Shown here: piece by piece, positions 14,788 to 22,866 of the stretch
Layout: the number at the start of each line of letters is the position of its first letter
How positions within the stretch are numbered: the first letter of the stretch is position 1
DNA from: Geobacter sp. UBA698
GTDB taxonomy: Bacteria > Desulfobacterota > Desulfuromonadia > Geobacterales > Pseudopelobacteraceae
Length of the DNA stretch: 36,952 nucleotides
Assembly: GCA_002298925.1 (NCBI GenBank)
Contig: DBMM01000086.1
Location: 57,141 to 94,092, forward strand
Reading direction: 5' to 3'
The notes under the pieces: generated by a model
Told to the model about the DNA's origin: nothing
Database searches by the model: none
What the model saw: the letters and a program-made list of their open reading frames with translations, nothing else
Translations under genes and position numbers: made by a program

Positions 14788-15534
14788 TCAGGGAATCTGG
14801 CACTGCATCGGCGTCAGCAGCTGGCGCAGGAACTGCCGGGCGCGCTCGTGCTTCGGCCGGGAGAAAAACTCCAGGGGCGGCGCCTCTTCCAGGATCGCGC
14901 CCGCATCCATGAACACCACCCGGTGGGCCACCTCGCGGGCGAAGCCCATCTCGTGGGTCACCACCACCATGGTCATGCCGCTTTTGGCCAGATCCTGCAT
15001 GACCTGCAGTACCTCGCCGATCATTTCCGGGTCCAGGGCCGAGGTCGGCTCGTCAAACAGCATGATCTTGGGCTTCATGGCCAGGGCGCGGGCGATGGCC
15101 ACCCGCTGCTGCTGTCCGCCGGAAAGCTGCGCCGGGTAGGCGTCCCGTTTTTCAGACAGTCCGACTCGCTCCAGCAGGGTCATGGCCTGGGCTTCTGCTT
15201 CGGCCCGGGATGTGCCGCGGATCTTGATCGGGGCCAGGGTGATGTTGCTGATGACGGAGAGATGGGGGTAGAGATTGAACTGCTGGAAAACGAAGCCGAT
15301 CTCGGCCCGCAGTTTGTTGAGGTCGGTCTTCTTGTCGGACAGGTCCCTGCCGTCCACAATCAGGGTGCCCTGATCGATCGGCTCCAGCTGGTTGATGGTG
15401 CGGATCAGTGTTGATTTTCCGGAGCCGGATGGACCGCAGACCACCAGCACCTCGCCCGGAGTGACATGCAGGTTAATGTCGTTGAGCACATGCAGTTGCT
15501 TGAACCATTTGTGCACGCCTTGGAACGTGATCAT
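14788..15534 (-). CDS. Polar amino acid ABC transporter ATP-binding protein (GlnQ family)
   Basis: This ATPase of about 248 residues has Walker A GPSGSGKST (34-42), Q-loop FQQFNLYPH, signature LSGGQQQR, Walker B LFDEPTSALDPE and the switch VVTHEM. These are hallmarks of the HisP/GlnQ importer ATPases. ATG 15532-15534 is chosen because AGGAG lies six bases upstream; an in-frame ATG at 15553-15555 has no such site. It is the first gene of a minus-strand importer operon (ATPase, binding protein, permease, permease) and has a recognisable promoter upstream. Confidence 0.95.
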   Translation of the reverse strand: MITFQGVHKWFKQLHVLNDINLHVTPGEVLVVCGPSGSGKSTLIRTINQLEPIDQGTLIVDGRDLSDKKTDLNKLRAEIGFVFQQFNLYPHLSVISNITLAPIKIRGTSRAEAEAQAMTLLERVGLSEKRDAYPAQLSGGQQQRVAIARALAMKPKIMLFDEPTSALDPEMIGEVLQVMQDLAKSGMTMVVVTHEMGFAREVAHRVVFMDAGAILEEAPPLEFFSRPKHERARQFLRQLLTPMQCQIP

Positions 15535-15580
15535 TGCCCACTCCTGTCGCGTCATTGTGTAACGCCGTTATTCTGTGGAC

Positions 15581-15608
15581 AGTGTAGCATTACTCAGTGA
15601 TTGGGCAA
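15581..15608 (-). promoter_or_regulatory. Sigma-70-type promoter for the amino acid importer operon
   Basis: On the minus strand TTGCCC (15603-15608) and TACACT (15581-15586) are separated by 16 bases. The -10 box is preceded by TGC, giving an extended -10 element. It lies about 47 bases upstream of the ATPase start. A GGACAGT/ACTGTCC inverted pair flanks this region (15577-15583 and 15629-15635). Confidence 0.55.
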
Positions 15609-15647
15609 GCAATTTTCGGCAGCAACAAACTGTCCAAAATCGTACGG

Positions 15648-15675
15648 TTGACAGTCGGCCAGTCCGGCATATACT
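15648..15675 (+). promoter_or_regulatory. Sigma-70-type promoter for wrbA
   Basis: A perfect TTGACA (15648-15653) is followed after 16 bases by TATACT (15670-15675). It lies about 57 bases upstream of the wrbA start codon and diverges from the importer promoter. Confidence 0.7.
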
Positions 15676-15732
15676 TGAAACTTGTCAAAAATAGCTAACG
15701 TAAGCAGCATCGCTGAAAGGGAGGAAGCAAGT

Positions 15733-16347
15733 ATGAATGTGCTGATAGCCTATTACACCATGTATGGCCATACCCTGGCCATGGCCAGGGCGGTAGCCGA
15801 AGGCGCCGGAGAGGTGGCGGGGGTGCAGCCGGTTGTAAGGCGTGTACAGGAGTTCGAGGCCGTTGACCGGGTGATTGACGCTAACGATTTCCTGAAAAAC
15901 ATCCGCGAGGCCCAGAAGAATATCCCCGTCTGCACTCTGGATGATCTGCGAGGGGCGGATGGCTTTGTCTTCGGCTCTCCGACCCGCTTCGGCAACATGG
16001 CGGCCCAGATGAAGCAGCTGTTCGACTCGGCCGCCTCGCTCTGGCTGAAGGGCGAGCTGGAAGGCAAGCCGGCCGGTCTGTTCACTTCCACCGCCACCAC
16101 CCATGGCGGCCAGGAGACGACGCTTTTGACCATGATGCCGCCCCTGCTGCACCTGGGGATGATCGTCGTGGGTGTACCCTATTCGACCCCCGGCATGCTG
16201 CATACCGAGGGACGCGGCGGCACTCCCTACGGCGCATCGACCGTGGCCGGCCCCCAGGGAGAGCTGCGCCCCACGCCCGAGGATCTGGCCATAGCCCGGG
16301 CGCTTGGCCGCCGGGTGGCGGAGGTGACCACGCGACTGCGGAGCTAG
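15733..16347 (+). CDS. wrbA: NAD(P)H:quinone oxidoreductase type IV (WrbA flavoprotein)
   Basis: This 204-residue flavodoxin-like protein begins VLIAYYTMYGHTLAMARAVAEGA, an FMN phosphate-binding loop. It also has GSPTRFGNMAAQMKQLFD and the later segment FTSTATTHGGQETTL, both diagnostic of WrbA. These tetrameric enzymes reduce quinones by two electrons, protecting against semiquinone radicals. The start ATG (15733) has GGGAGGAA eight bases before it; the frame is open to 15682, but the upstream codons lie inside the promoter region. A consensus-like promoter precedes it and a terminator follows. Confidence 0.95.
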   Translation: MNVLIAYYTMYGHTLAMARAVAEGAGEVAGVQPVVRRVQEFEAVDRVIDANDFLKNIREAQKNIPVCTLDDLRGADGFVFGSPTRFGNMAAQMKQLFDSAASLWLKGELEGKPAGLFTSTATTHGGQETTLLTMMPPLLHLGMIVVGVPYSTPGMLHTEGRGGTPYGASTVAGPQGELRPTPEDLAIARALGRRVAEVTTRLRS

Positions 16348-16393
16348 CCCGTGGTCGCTTGATGTCCGTAGGCTCATGCTGCCTGGCAATGAA

Positions 16394-16428
16394 AAAGCCC
16401 TCCCGGATCGGATTTCCGGGAGGGCTTT
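16394..16428. terminator. Bidirectional intrinsic terminator between wrbA and the chemotaxis receptor
   Basis: A perfect 14-bp stem (AAAGCCCTCCCGGA at 16394-16407 with its complement at 16415-16428) closes a 7-base loop. A-rich sequence on the left and T-rich sequence on the right serve both directions. It lies between two convergent genes. Confidence 0.88.
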
Positions 16429-16453
16429 CCTGTTCCGTTTTTCGGGAAGAGGG

Positions 16454-18106
16454 TTATGCCAGCCTGAAACGTCCCACCAGGCTCTGGAGCTCTTCCGCCA
16501 CCTGGTTGAGCTGGCTGGCGGCCTGGGCCGATTCGTGGGCACCGCGGGCGGTCTGCTGGACCACATCGGTGATCTGGAGCATGTTGCTGCTGATCTCGCT
16601 GGTGGTGGCGGTCTGTTCCTCGGCCGCCGTGGCAATCTGGTTGATCTGCATGGTGACCTCGTTAATCTGCTGCAGGATGCTCTGGATGGCCTCACCGGAG
16701 CGGGCCGCCTCTTCCCGTCCCTCCTCAACCTTGTGGACCCCTTCTTCCATGGCGCCAACCGCTGTCCTGGTCTCGCTCTGGATGGACTTGATCATGTCGC
16801 CGATCTCGCGGGTGGCGCGGGTGGTCCGTTCCGCCAGGGCCCGCACCTCGTCGGCCACCACGGCAAAACCGCGCCCCTGCTCGCCGGCCCGGGCCGCTTC
16901 GATGGCGGCATTCAGCGCCAGCAGGTTGGTCTGGTCGGCGATGTCCTCGATGGTGCCGATGATTTCTCCGATCTGGTCGGAGCGGGTCCCCAGGCTCTCG
17001 ATGGTGACGGCGGTCGCCTTCACCCGGTCGGCGATCTGGTTCATGATGGTCACGGTGCTCTCCACCACTTCGGCGCCGCTGGTCGCCTTCTGGTTGGCCT
17101 GCTGGGAGGCCTCGGCAGCCATGCTGCAGTTCTGGGCGATATCGCCGGAGGTGGCCGACATCTCCTCGCCGGCGGTGGCGACGGTGCCGGCCTGGGAGGC
17201 AACCTGCTCCGCGCCGGTGGCCATCTGCTCCGAGGTGCTGTAAACCTGGCTGGCGGCCGTGGCCACGCGGGTGGATGTCTGGGCGACCTGAGCGATCAGC
17301 GAACCGAACGAATCGGCCATGGCATTGAAGGCCTGTCCGATCTGCCCCATTTCGTCGTGAGCGATTCCGTCGATCCTGGCGGTCAGGTCTCCGTTGGCCA
17401 TGCGGTCGGCGGCAATGGCCAGTGCTCTGCTGGAACGGGTTATGCCGCGGATGATGAAGAGCGAGATCAATGCCGCCAGCACAATCGTCACTACCAGTAA
17501 CGTAACGGTTATGGCTACGGAACGATGGTAGTCAGCTTCGGCCTTGGCGTAATTGGCGGCGGCCTGGCTGTACTCCGTCTTGACCAATTCATCGGCCAGG
17601 CCGATGGCCTCCTTGGCCAGGGGGTTGATCTTTTTAAGGGTCACTTCCACCGCCTGGTCGTAATCTCCGGCCTCGATGGCCGCCAGGCAGGGTTTGAGTC
17701 CCTCGTTGACAAAATCACCCTGTTTGGCCTTGTAGGCTTCAGCCCGCTTCTGTTCTTCGGGGTTGTTCTTGTCGAGGGTGGCGGAATACTCCCCCCAAAT
17801 TCTCGTGATTTCCTGGATGTTTTTCTGTACCTGTTCCAGATGCAGCGTGACCGGATGGTCATGGAGCTTGCTTGATGGCAAGCGGGAATCATGCTGGATG
17901 GCCAGCAGCAGCTGGATCCTGTTTTCCCGCATCAATGTGCCCAGGGTCGCCAGTTTTTCCACGCCGACCATGTTCTCCTTGTACATAACCTCCAGCTTGT
18001 TGTTGGCGTTTTTCAGCGCGGTCAGGCCGGTGATGCCGATTATGACCATGAAGATGCTGGCCAGGGTTACCATGGAAATCAGTTTTGCTTTGATGGTCAG
18101 GTTCAT
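16454..18106 (-). CDS. Methyl-accepting chemotaxis protein with a four-helix-bundle sensor
   Basis: This 550-residue receptor has a first membrane helix (about 9-29) and a periplasmic helical sensor domain (about 30-195, 4HB/Tar-type). A second membrane helix (197-219), a HAMP linker (about 220-272) and a long cytoplasmic coiled coil follow. The conserved hairpin tip, NLLALNAAIEAARAGEQGRGF followed by VADEVRALAERT, contacts CheA and CheW. No C-terminal CheR-binding pentapeptide is present; it ends GRFRLA. The ligand is unknown. AGGAG lies 11 bases before the ATG, slightly far. The gene is monocistronic with a terminator after it. No other chemotaxis genes are in the window. Confidence 0.95.
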   Translation of the reverse strand: MNLTIKAKLISMVTLASIFMVIIGITGLTALKNANNKLEVMYKENMVGVEKLATLGTLMRENRIQLLLAIQHDSRLPSSKLHDHPVTLHLEQVQKNIQEITRIWGEYSATLDKNNPEEQKRAEAYKAKQGDFVNEGLKPCLAAIEAGDYDQAVEVTLKKINPLAKEAIGLADELVKTEYSQAAANYAKAEADYHRSVAITVTLLVVTIVLAALISLFIIRGITRSSRALAIAADRMANGDLTARIDGIAHDEMGQIGQAFNAMADSFGSLIAQVAQTSTRVATAASQVYSTSEQMATGAEQVASQAGTVATAGEEMSATSGDIAQNCSMAAEASQQANQKATSGAEVVESTVTIMNQIADRVKATAVTIESLGTRSDQIGEIIGTIEDIADQTNLLALNAAIEAARAGEQGRGFAVVADEVRALAERTTRATREIGDMIKSIQSETRTAVGAMEEGVHKVEEGREEAARSGEAIQSILQQINEVTMQINQIATAAEEQTATTSEISSNMLQITDVVQQTARGAHESAQAASQLNQVAEELQSLVGRFRLA

Positions 18107-18189
18107 GGGATGGGAGTCTCCTTTGGATTGATTCTTTGATCAAATTTTTTGGAGCGGCTGCTATTTGACGGAGCGTCAAGAGATAATGC

Positions 18190-18218
18190 ATAAAAAAGCA
18201 CAATGCTGGAAAAGTCAA
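18190..18218 (-). promoter_or_regulatory. Possible sigma-70 promoter for the chemotaxis receptor gene
   Basis: On the minus strand TTGACT (18213-18218) and TTTTAT (18190-18195) are 17 bases apart, upstream of the receptor start. An inverted TTGACG...CGTCAA pair (18165-18179) lies between it and the gene. The -10 match is only moderate. Confidence 0.35.
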
Positions 18219-18244
18219 GCCGTTAATTAATGGCAGGGGATTGG

Positions 18245-20500
18245 TTACATCATGTCCACCGGATCGATGTCGATGATCTCGCGGATGGTGGAGCTGCTTG
18301 TGCGGCGGGCCATCCAGGCCGCGATCAGCCGGCGCAGGTCATTGCGCGAAGGGGCCTTGAGCAGGATCTGGCGTCGGTAGCGGCCGCGCAGACGGTAGAG
18401 CGGCGCCTGGGCCGGCCCCAGGATCTCGACCCGTAGGGCCAGTTCGCGCTTGAGCTGCCCGAGCAGGCGGCCGGTAAGCTCGGCCTGCTGTTCCACCCCG
18501 TTTTCCGTTGTTCCGGAAAGCCCCAGGCCGGCCAGATGGGCGAAGGGGGGATAGCCGGCCTCGCGGCGAAAATCCAGTTCCTGGCGGTAGAAACCCTGGC
18601 TGTCGTGGGCGATGGCGCACTGGATGGCGTAATGGCTGGGGTTGATGGCCTGCAGCAGCACCCGGCCCGGTGTGTCGCCGCGGCCGGCCCGACCGATGAC
18701 TTGGGACAGGACCTGAAAGGTACGTTCCGAACTCCTGAAGTCGGGCATGTTCAGGCTGGCCTCGGCATTGATGACCCCCACCAGGGTCACGCCGGGGAAG
18801 TCGTGTCCTTTGGTGATCATCTGGGTTCCGATCAGGATGTCGGCCGAGCCGTCGGCCATGCGGGACAGCAGGCGGCCATGGCTTCCCTTGCCGGAGGTGG
18901 TGTCGCTGTCCATGCGCAGGATGCGGGCCCGGGGCAGCAGTTCGGCCAGGTCATGTTCGACCCGTTCGGTGCCGGCCCCCAGTTCCTTCAGTTCCAGGCC
19001 GCCACAGGCGGGGCAGGTGCCGGGGGCCGGTACGGCATAGTCGCAGTAATGGCAGACGCTCTGGCCGCGGCTGCGGTGGAAGGTGAGGGTGACCGAGCAG
19101 TTGGGGCAGGTCAGGGGCTGGCTGCAGTCGCTGCAGACCAAAAAGGTGGCGAAGCCGCGCCGGTTGAGGAAGATAATCGCCTGGCCGCCGTCCGCCAGGG
19201 TCTGCTCCAGGGCCTGGTGCAGCTGGGGCGAGATGGTCGACCTGATGCCCTGCATGGCCACCGTTTCCACCGTCGGCATGGGGATGCCGCGCACCCGTTG
19301 GGGCAGGGATAAAAGCCCCAGCCGACCCTGCTCCACGGCGTGCAGGCTGGTGATCAGCGGCGTGGCCGAGCCGAGCACGACCGTGGCCCGCTCCAGGCGC
19401 CCCCTGACCAGAGCCAGGTCGCGGGCGTTGTAGCGCAGGGCGTCCCCCTGCTTGAAGGAGGCTTCATGCTCCTCGTCCACCACGATGATGCCGATCCGCT
19501 CCAGGGGGGCGAAGATGGCCGAGCGGGCGCCGATGACGATATTGGCCTGACCCCGGCGGATTCGGCGCCATTCGTCATAGCGTTCGCCATCGGACAGTCC
19601 GCTGTGCAGGATGGCGATGCCGCTGCCGAAGCGGGCCCGGAAGCGGCGTACCAGCTGGGGGGTCAGGGATATTTCCGGCACCAGCACCAGGGCGTTGGTG
19701 CCCTGGTCCAGTGCGTGGGCAATGGCCTGCAGGTAGACCTCGGTCTTGCCGCTGCCGGTGACGCCGTGCAGCAGCCAGGGTGCAAAGACCCTGCTGTCAA
19801 GGGATCGGCACAGGCTTTCGAAGGCGGCCTGCTGGTGCTGGTTGAGCTGGCGGCTGACGTCCCGCTCGTTGCTTTCATCGCGGAAGGGGTCGCGGTAGAC
19901 TTCGCGCTGTTCTGCTGCCGTCAGTCCCAGTTCCTGCAGCCGTTTCAGCTGAAGGGCGCACTGGCCGAAGCGGCCGCGCAGCTCGGCCGCCGCCACATCG
20001 CCCTGCTGGCGGATGAACTCCAGCACCTGCTGCGCCTTGCTTCCCAACGGCCGTTGCGGGTCAGGGGCCGGTCCGGGCCGAAAATAGGTCTCGTGACGGA
20101 TGTTGCGGCCGCCGCTCAGGGTTTCCGTGCCCTGTTGCCCTTTGAAACGCCTCGTCTGCAGGTTTATGCCGGCCGGCAGCGCTGTCTTGAGGACCTCACC
20201 CAGGGGATGCAGGTAATAGGATGCCACCCAGCGGAAAAATTCCAGTTCGTCGTCAGTCCAGAGCGGTTCCTCATCGAGAACCTCGACGATCTCCTTCATT
20301 GTGTTGACGTCGCTTGATGCGAGCAGTGTCAGTACATAGGCCGTCAGCCGGCGGCCGCCGAAGGGAACCAGAACCCGTCTCCCGGGCAGAGCCCGTTCGG
20401 CAAGGTCGCCCGGAACCAGATAGTGGAAGGTTCTGTCCATGGGCAGCGGTACGGCGACTTCGATGATCGTTGAGTGTGGCAACATGTTTGGGGGGCTCAC
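18245..20500 (-). CDS. priA: Primosomal replication-restart helicase PriA
   Basis: PriA is the superfamily 2 helicase that recognises stalled forks and reloads the replisome. The 751-residue protein has an N-terminal 3'-end-binding domain (MDRTFHYLVP, 21-30). The helicase core has Walker A GVTGSGKTE (246-254), DEEH and GSATP. A cysteine-rich insertion (CSDC, CPNC, CHYC, CPAC) can bind two zinc ions, and the last helicase motif region is QVIGRAGRG. The longest frame starts at GTG 20498-20500; an ATG at 20483-20485 is also possible and neither has a clear ribosome-binding site. The length is normal for the family. The gene is divergent from the GGDEF gene. Confidence 0.96.
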   Translation of the reverse strand: MSPPNMLPHSTIIEVAVPLPMDRTFHYLVPGDLAERALPGRRVLVPFGGRRLTAYVLTLLASSDVNTMKEIVEVLDEEPLWTDDELEFFRWVASYYLHPLGEVLKTALPAGINLQTRRFKGQQGTETLSGGRNIRHETYFRPGPAPDPQRPLGSKAQQVLEFIRQQGDVAAAELRGRFGQCALQLKRLQELGLTAAEQREVYRDPFRDESNERDVSRQLNQHQQAAFESLCRSLDSRVFAPWLLHGVTGSGKTEVYLQAIAHALDQGTNALVLVPEISLTPQLVRRFRARFGSGIAILHSGLSDGERYDEWRRIRRGQANIVIGARSAIFAPLERIGIIVVDEEHEASFKQGDALRYNARDLALVRGRLERATVVLGSATPLITSLHAVEQGRLGLLSLPQRVRGIPMPTVETVAMQGIRSTISPQLHQALEQTLADGGQAIIFLNRRGFATFLVCSDCSQPLTCPNCSVTLTFHRSRGQSVCHYCDYAVPAPGTCPACGGLELKELGAGTERVEHDLAELLPRARILRMDSDTTSGKGSHGRLLSRMADGSADILIGTQMITKGHDFPGVTLVGVINAEASLNMPDFRSSERTFQVLSQVIGRAGRGDTPGRVLLQAINPSHYAIQCAIAHDSQGFYRQELDFRREAGYPPFAHLAGLGLSGTTENGVEQQAELTGRLLGQLKRELALRVEILGPAQAPLYRLRGRYRRQILLKAPSRNDLRRLIAAWMARRTSSSTIREIIDIDPVDMM

Positions 20501-20624
20501 CGTGATGTGGTAGCTGACGCGGGGCTGCAGGGTCTAATAGATAGCATATGTTGTAAAAACTTGTGTACTATATCTGGCGAGTGAAATATAAATGTGGACG
20601 TAATAAAGCATATTCCCAACAGGC

Positions 20625-21431
20625 ATGGAAAATGACATGAATCAACAAGGTCCTGCTCTGGACCGCCACAGGAATCCCGAAAATCTGCTCAGACGGTATG
20701 CCGTCGCCGGACTGATCTCGCTGGTGGTGGTAGTTCTGCTGGTGGTATCTGTCTTCTATCAGAAATATTATGGGGTGGTTGCCACTGCTGTTGCGCTGGC
20801 GCTGCTGCTCACCTGGGTGTTGTCTTTCTCGTATCTGCAGATCAGGCGCGGCATCGGACACCTCGAGCAGGCCCGGGCCAGGCTTGAGATGCTGGCTGTT
20901 ACCGATACGCTGACCGAAATCGACAATCGCGCCCACCTGCTGGAGCGCGGCGAGCAGGAGTCCGCTCGCATTGCCCGCAACAGCTGCCGAAATCTGCCGA
21001 GTTCATGTCTGGGGTGCATTCTGGTCGATATCGACAATTTCAAGTCAGTCAACGACATGTGGGGGCACCAGGTGGGAGACCAGGTGCTGAAGGAGGTGGC
21101 CCAACGCCTGAGAGCTCGCGTACGCCCCTACGATATGATTGGCCGCTACGGCGGTGAGGAATTTGCGCTGCTGTTGCCGGATACCACGTTTGAGCAGAGC
21201 CTGATGGTGGCCGAGCGGTTGCGGGTTGCCGTGGACTCCGAACCGTTCAGAATTGGCGGGGAAGAACTGGTTGTGACGGTCAGTCTGGGGGTGTCCTGTT
21301 CTAATGAAAAAGACCGCGGTTTGAATGACCTGCTGCAGCGGGCCGACGAAGGGCTTGACAAGGCCAAGCAGGGGGGGCGCAACCGTCTGGCCTGGGTCTA
21401 TCCCCCCTTTGACTCGCAACTGCACACCTGA
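20625..21431 (+). CDS. Membrane-anchored diguanylate cyclase (GGDEF)
   Basis: This 268-residue protein has two membrane helices (about 25-45 and 50-70) joined by a short turn, and then a GGDEF domain. The active-site motif is GGEEF (176-180). An RPYD inhibitory site (167-170) stands five residues before it, so the enzyme should make c-di-GMP and be inhibited by its product. There is almost no extracytoplasmic sensor, so any signal must be sensed within or near the membrane. The start is either ATG 20625 or ATG 20637; the second has GGAAAA seven bases upstream. It is a single gene, divergent from priA. Confidence 0.93.
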   Translation: MENDMNQQGPALDRHRNPENLLRRYAVAGLISLVVVVLLVVSVFYQKYYGVVATAVALALLLTWVLSFSYLQIRRGIGHLEQARARLEMLAVTDTLTEIDNRAHLLERGEQESARIARNSCRNLPSSCLGCILVDIDNFKSVNDMWGHQVGDQVLKEVAQRLRARVRPYDMIGRYGGEEFALLLPDTTFEQSLMVAERLRVAVDSEPFRIGGEELVVTVSLGVSCSNEKDRGLNDLLQRADEGLDKAKQGGRNRLAWVYPPFDSQLHT

Positions 21432-21460
21432 ATCCGGCCTGGGGTCGGAACAATCTCCGG

Positions 21461-21670
21461 CTACCAGTATTTTCTGGGCGGCTCTGTCTTGCCCACCAGT
21501 TTGATCTCACCAGCGATTACCTTGAACATGTCCCCCAGTTCGTTAGTCCAGCTGTCGCCCTCATCCAGCGGCGCCGGCACTTCGCGCTTGCCGAGAAAAA
21601 CCTCTTTGCCATCGATCTGGGCGATCCACTCCAGGGCCCCAGTCATCCATAGTTTCGTTTTCAGTTCCAT
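21461..21670 (-). CDS. Small conserved-looking protein of unknown function at the end of the polyamine cluster
   Basis: This 69-residue protein begins MELKTKLWMTGALEWIAQID and ends EPPRKYW. It is soluble, mixed charged and aromatic, with no signal peptide, membrane helix or cysteine motif. I do not recognise a family. The start ATG 21668-21670 has AAGGA about eight bases upstream; an in-frame upstream start would overlap nspC. It lies 13 bases after the nspC stop on the same strand, so it is likely co-transcribed with polyamine genes. That is the only clue to its role. Confidence 0.65.
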   Translation of the reverse strand: MELKTKLWMTGALEWIAQIDGKEVFLGKREVPAPLDEGDSWTNELGDMFKVIAGEIKLVGKTEPPRKYW

Positions 21671-21683
21671 GTGATTGATCCTT

Positions 21684-22862
21684 TCAGGAAAGACGGCTTC
21701 TGAAGTCCTCATATCCGAACCTGCGGACTACGTCCAACGTCCCGGTTTGCGGCTCGAAGGTGCAGATGGCCGGGTGCTGGATGCCGTTGAAGGTGGTGGT
21801 CTTGACCATGGTGTAGTGGGCCATGTCCTCGAAGGCCAGCCGGTCGCCGGCCTTGAGCGGCTGCTCGAAGGACCAGTCGCCGATCACGTCCCCGGCCAGG
21901 CAGGATGGCCCCCCCAGGCGGTAGCTGTACGGCTTCTCCCCGGCATCGAAACCGCCGCTGATGACAGGCCGGTAAGGCATCTCCAGGATGTCGGGCATGT
22001 GGCAGGTGGCGGACACATCCAGGATGGCGATGTCCAGCTGGTTGTGCACCACGTCCAGCACCTCGCCCACCAGCACGCCGGTGCCGATGGCGATGGCCTC
22101 GCCCGGCTCCAGATAGACCTCCAGGTCGTACTTCTCGCGGAAATACTTGATCAGTTTCACCAGCCCGTCGATGTCGTACCCCTCGCGGGTGATGTGGTGG
22201 CCGCCCCCCAGGTTAAGCCACTTCATGGCCGGCAAAAACTGGCCGAACTTTTCCTCAAAGGTTCTGGCGGTCCGTTCCAGCGGTTCGAACAACTGTTCAC
22301 AGAGCGTATGGAAGTGCAGTCCTTCGACTCCGCTCAGGAACCGTCCTTCGTCCCCTGAGCGGAGCCGTAGGGCGAACTCCGAATATGGGATGCCGAGGCG
22401 CGAGCAGGGGGCGCAGGGGTCGTAGATCGGGGTGTGTCCCTCGCTGTGTTCCGGGTTGACCCGCAGGCCGATGGAGACGCGCCCTGCCGCCTGCTGCCAG
22501 AGGGGGCGGAAACGTTCCAGCTGGTTGAAGGAGTTGAACACCAGGTGGTTGGAGATCTGCAGTAGCTCGACGACATCGCGCTCCTTGAAGGCGGCGGCGA
22601 AGGAATGCACCTCGCCTCCGAACTCCTCCCGCCCTAGGCGGGCCTCCCAAGGGGAGCTGGCGCAGACCCCCTGCAGCGTCTGGCGGATGATCGGGAAGAC
22701 GCTCCACATGGAGAAGGCCTTCAGTGCCATCAGGATCTTGGCGCCGCTCTTCTGCTGGACATGGTCCAGGATGGCCAGGTTGTGGCGCAGCCGTCCCAGG
22801 TCCACCACGTAGGCGGGGGAGGGGGCCAGTTCAAGGATTTTGTCTATGTCGATATTGGTCAA
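21684..22862 (-). CDS. nspC: Carboxynorspermidine decarboxylase NspC
   Basis: NspC is a PLP enzyme of the alanine racemase fold that decarboxylates carboxynorspermidine or carboxyspermidine. The roughly 392-residue protein has the PLP lysine in ILMALKAFSMW (Lys48), then HFHTLCEQ, the phosphate-binding NLGGGHH, and YLEPGEA. Its start appears to be TTG 22860-22862, four bases after the stop of the previous gene, with GGAG ten bases upstream. The longer frame upstream overlaps that gene and looks like shadow sequence. Residues about 167-179 (SGDEGRFLSG) come from a palindromic repeat (22328-22364) inserted just before the conserved GVEGLHFHTL. The frame is intact. Confidence 0.94.
   Translation of the reverse strand: MTNIDIDKILELAPSPAYVVDLGRLRHNLAILDHVQQKSGAKILMALKAFSMWSVFPIIRQTLQGVCASSPWEARLGREEFGGEVHSFAAAFKERDVVELLQISNHLVFNSFNQLERFRPLWQQAAGRVSIGLRVNPEHSEGHTPIYDPCAPCSRLGIPYSEFALRLRSGDEGRFLSGVEGLHFHTLCEQLFEPLERTARTFEEKFGQFLPAMKWLNLGGGHHITREGYDIDGLVKLIKYFREKYDLEVYLEPGEAIAIGTGVLVGEVLDVVHNQLDIAILDVSATCHMPDILEMPYRPVISGGFDAGEKPYSYRLGGPSCLAGDVIGDWSFEQPLKAGDRLAFEDMAHYTMVKTTTFNGIQHPAICTFEPQTGTLDVVRRFGYEDFRSRLS
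22328..22364. repeat. Short palindromic repeat inside nspC
   Basis: CTCCGCTCAGG (22328-22338) and its exact complement CCTGAGCGGAG (22354-22364) flank a 15-base spacer. The left flank reads CCTTCGA. This CTTCGACTCCGCTCAG-type palindrome resembles dispersed intergenic repeats seen in many bacteria. Here it is within a conserved coding region and keeps the frame. Confidence 0.75.
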
Positions 22863-22866
22863 GGGT

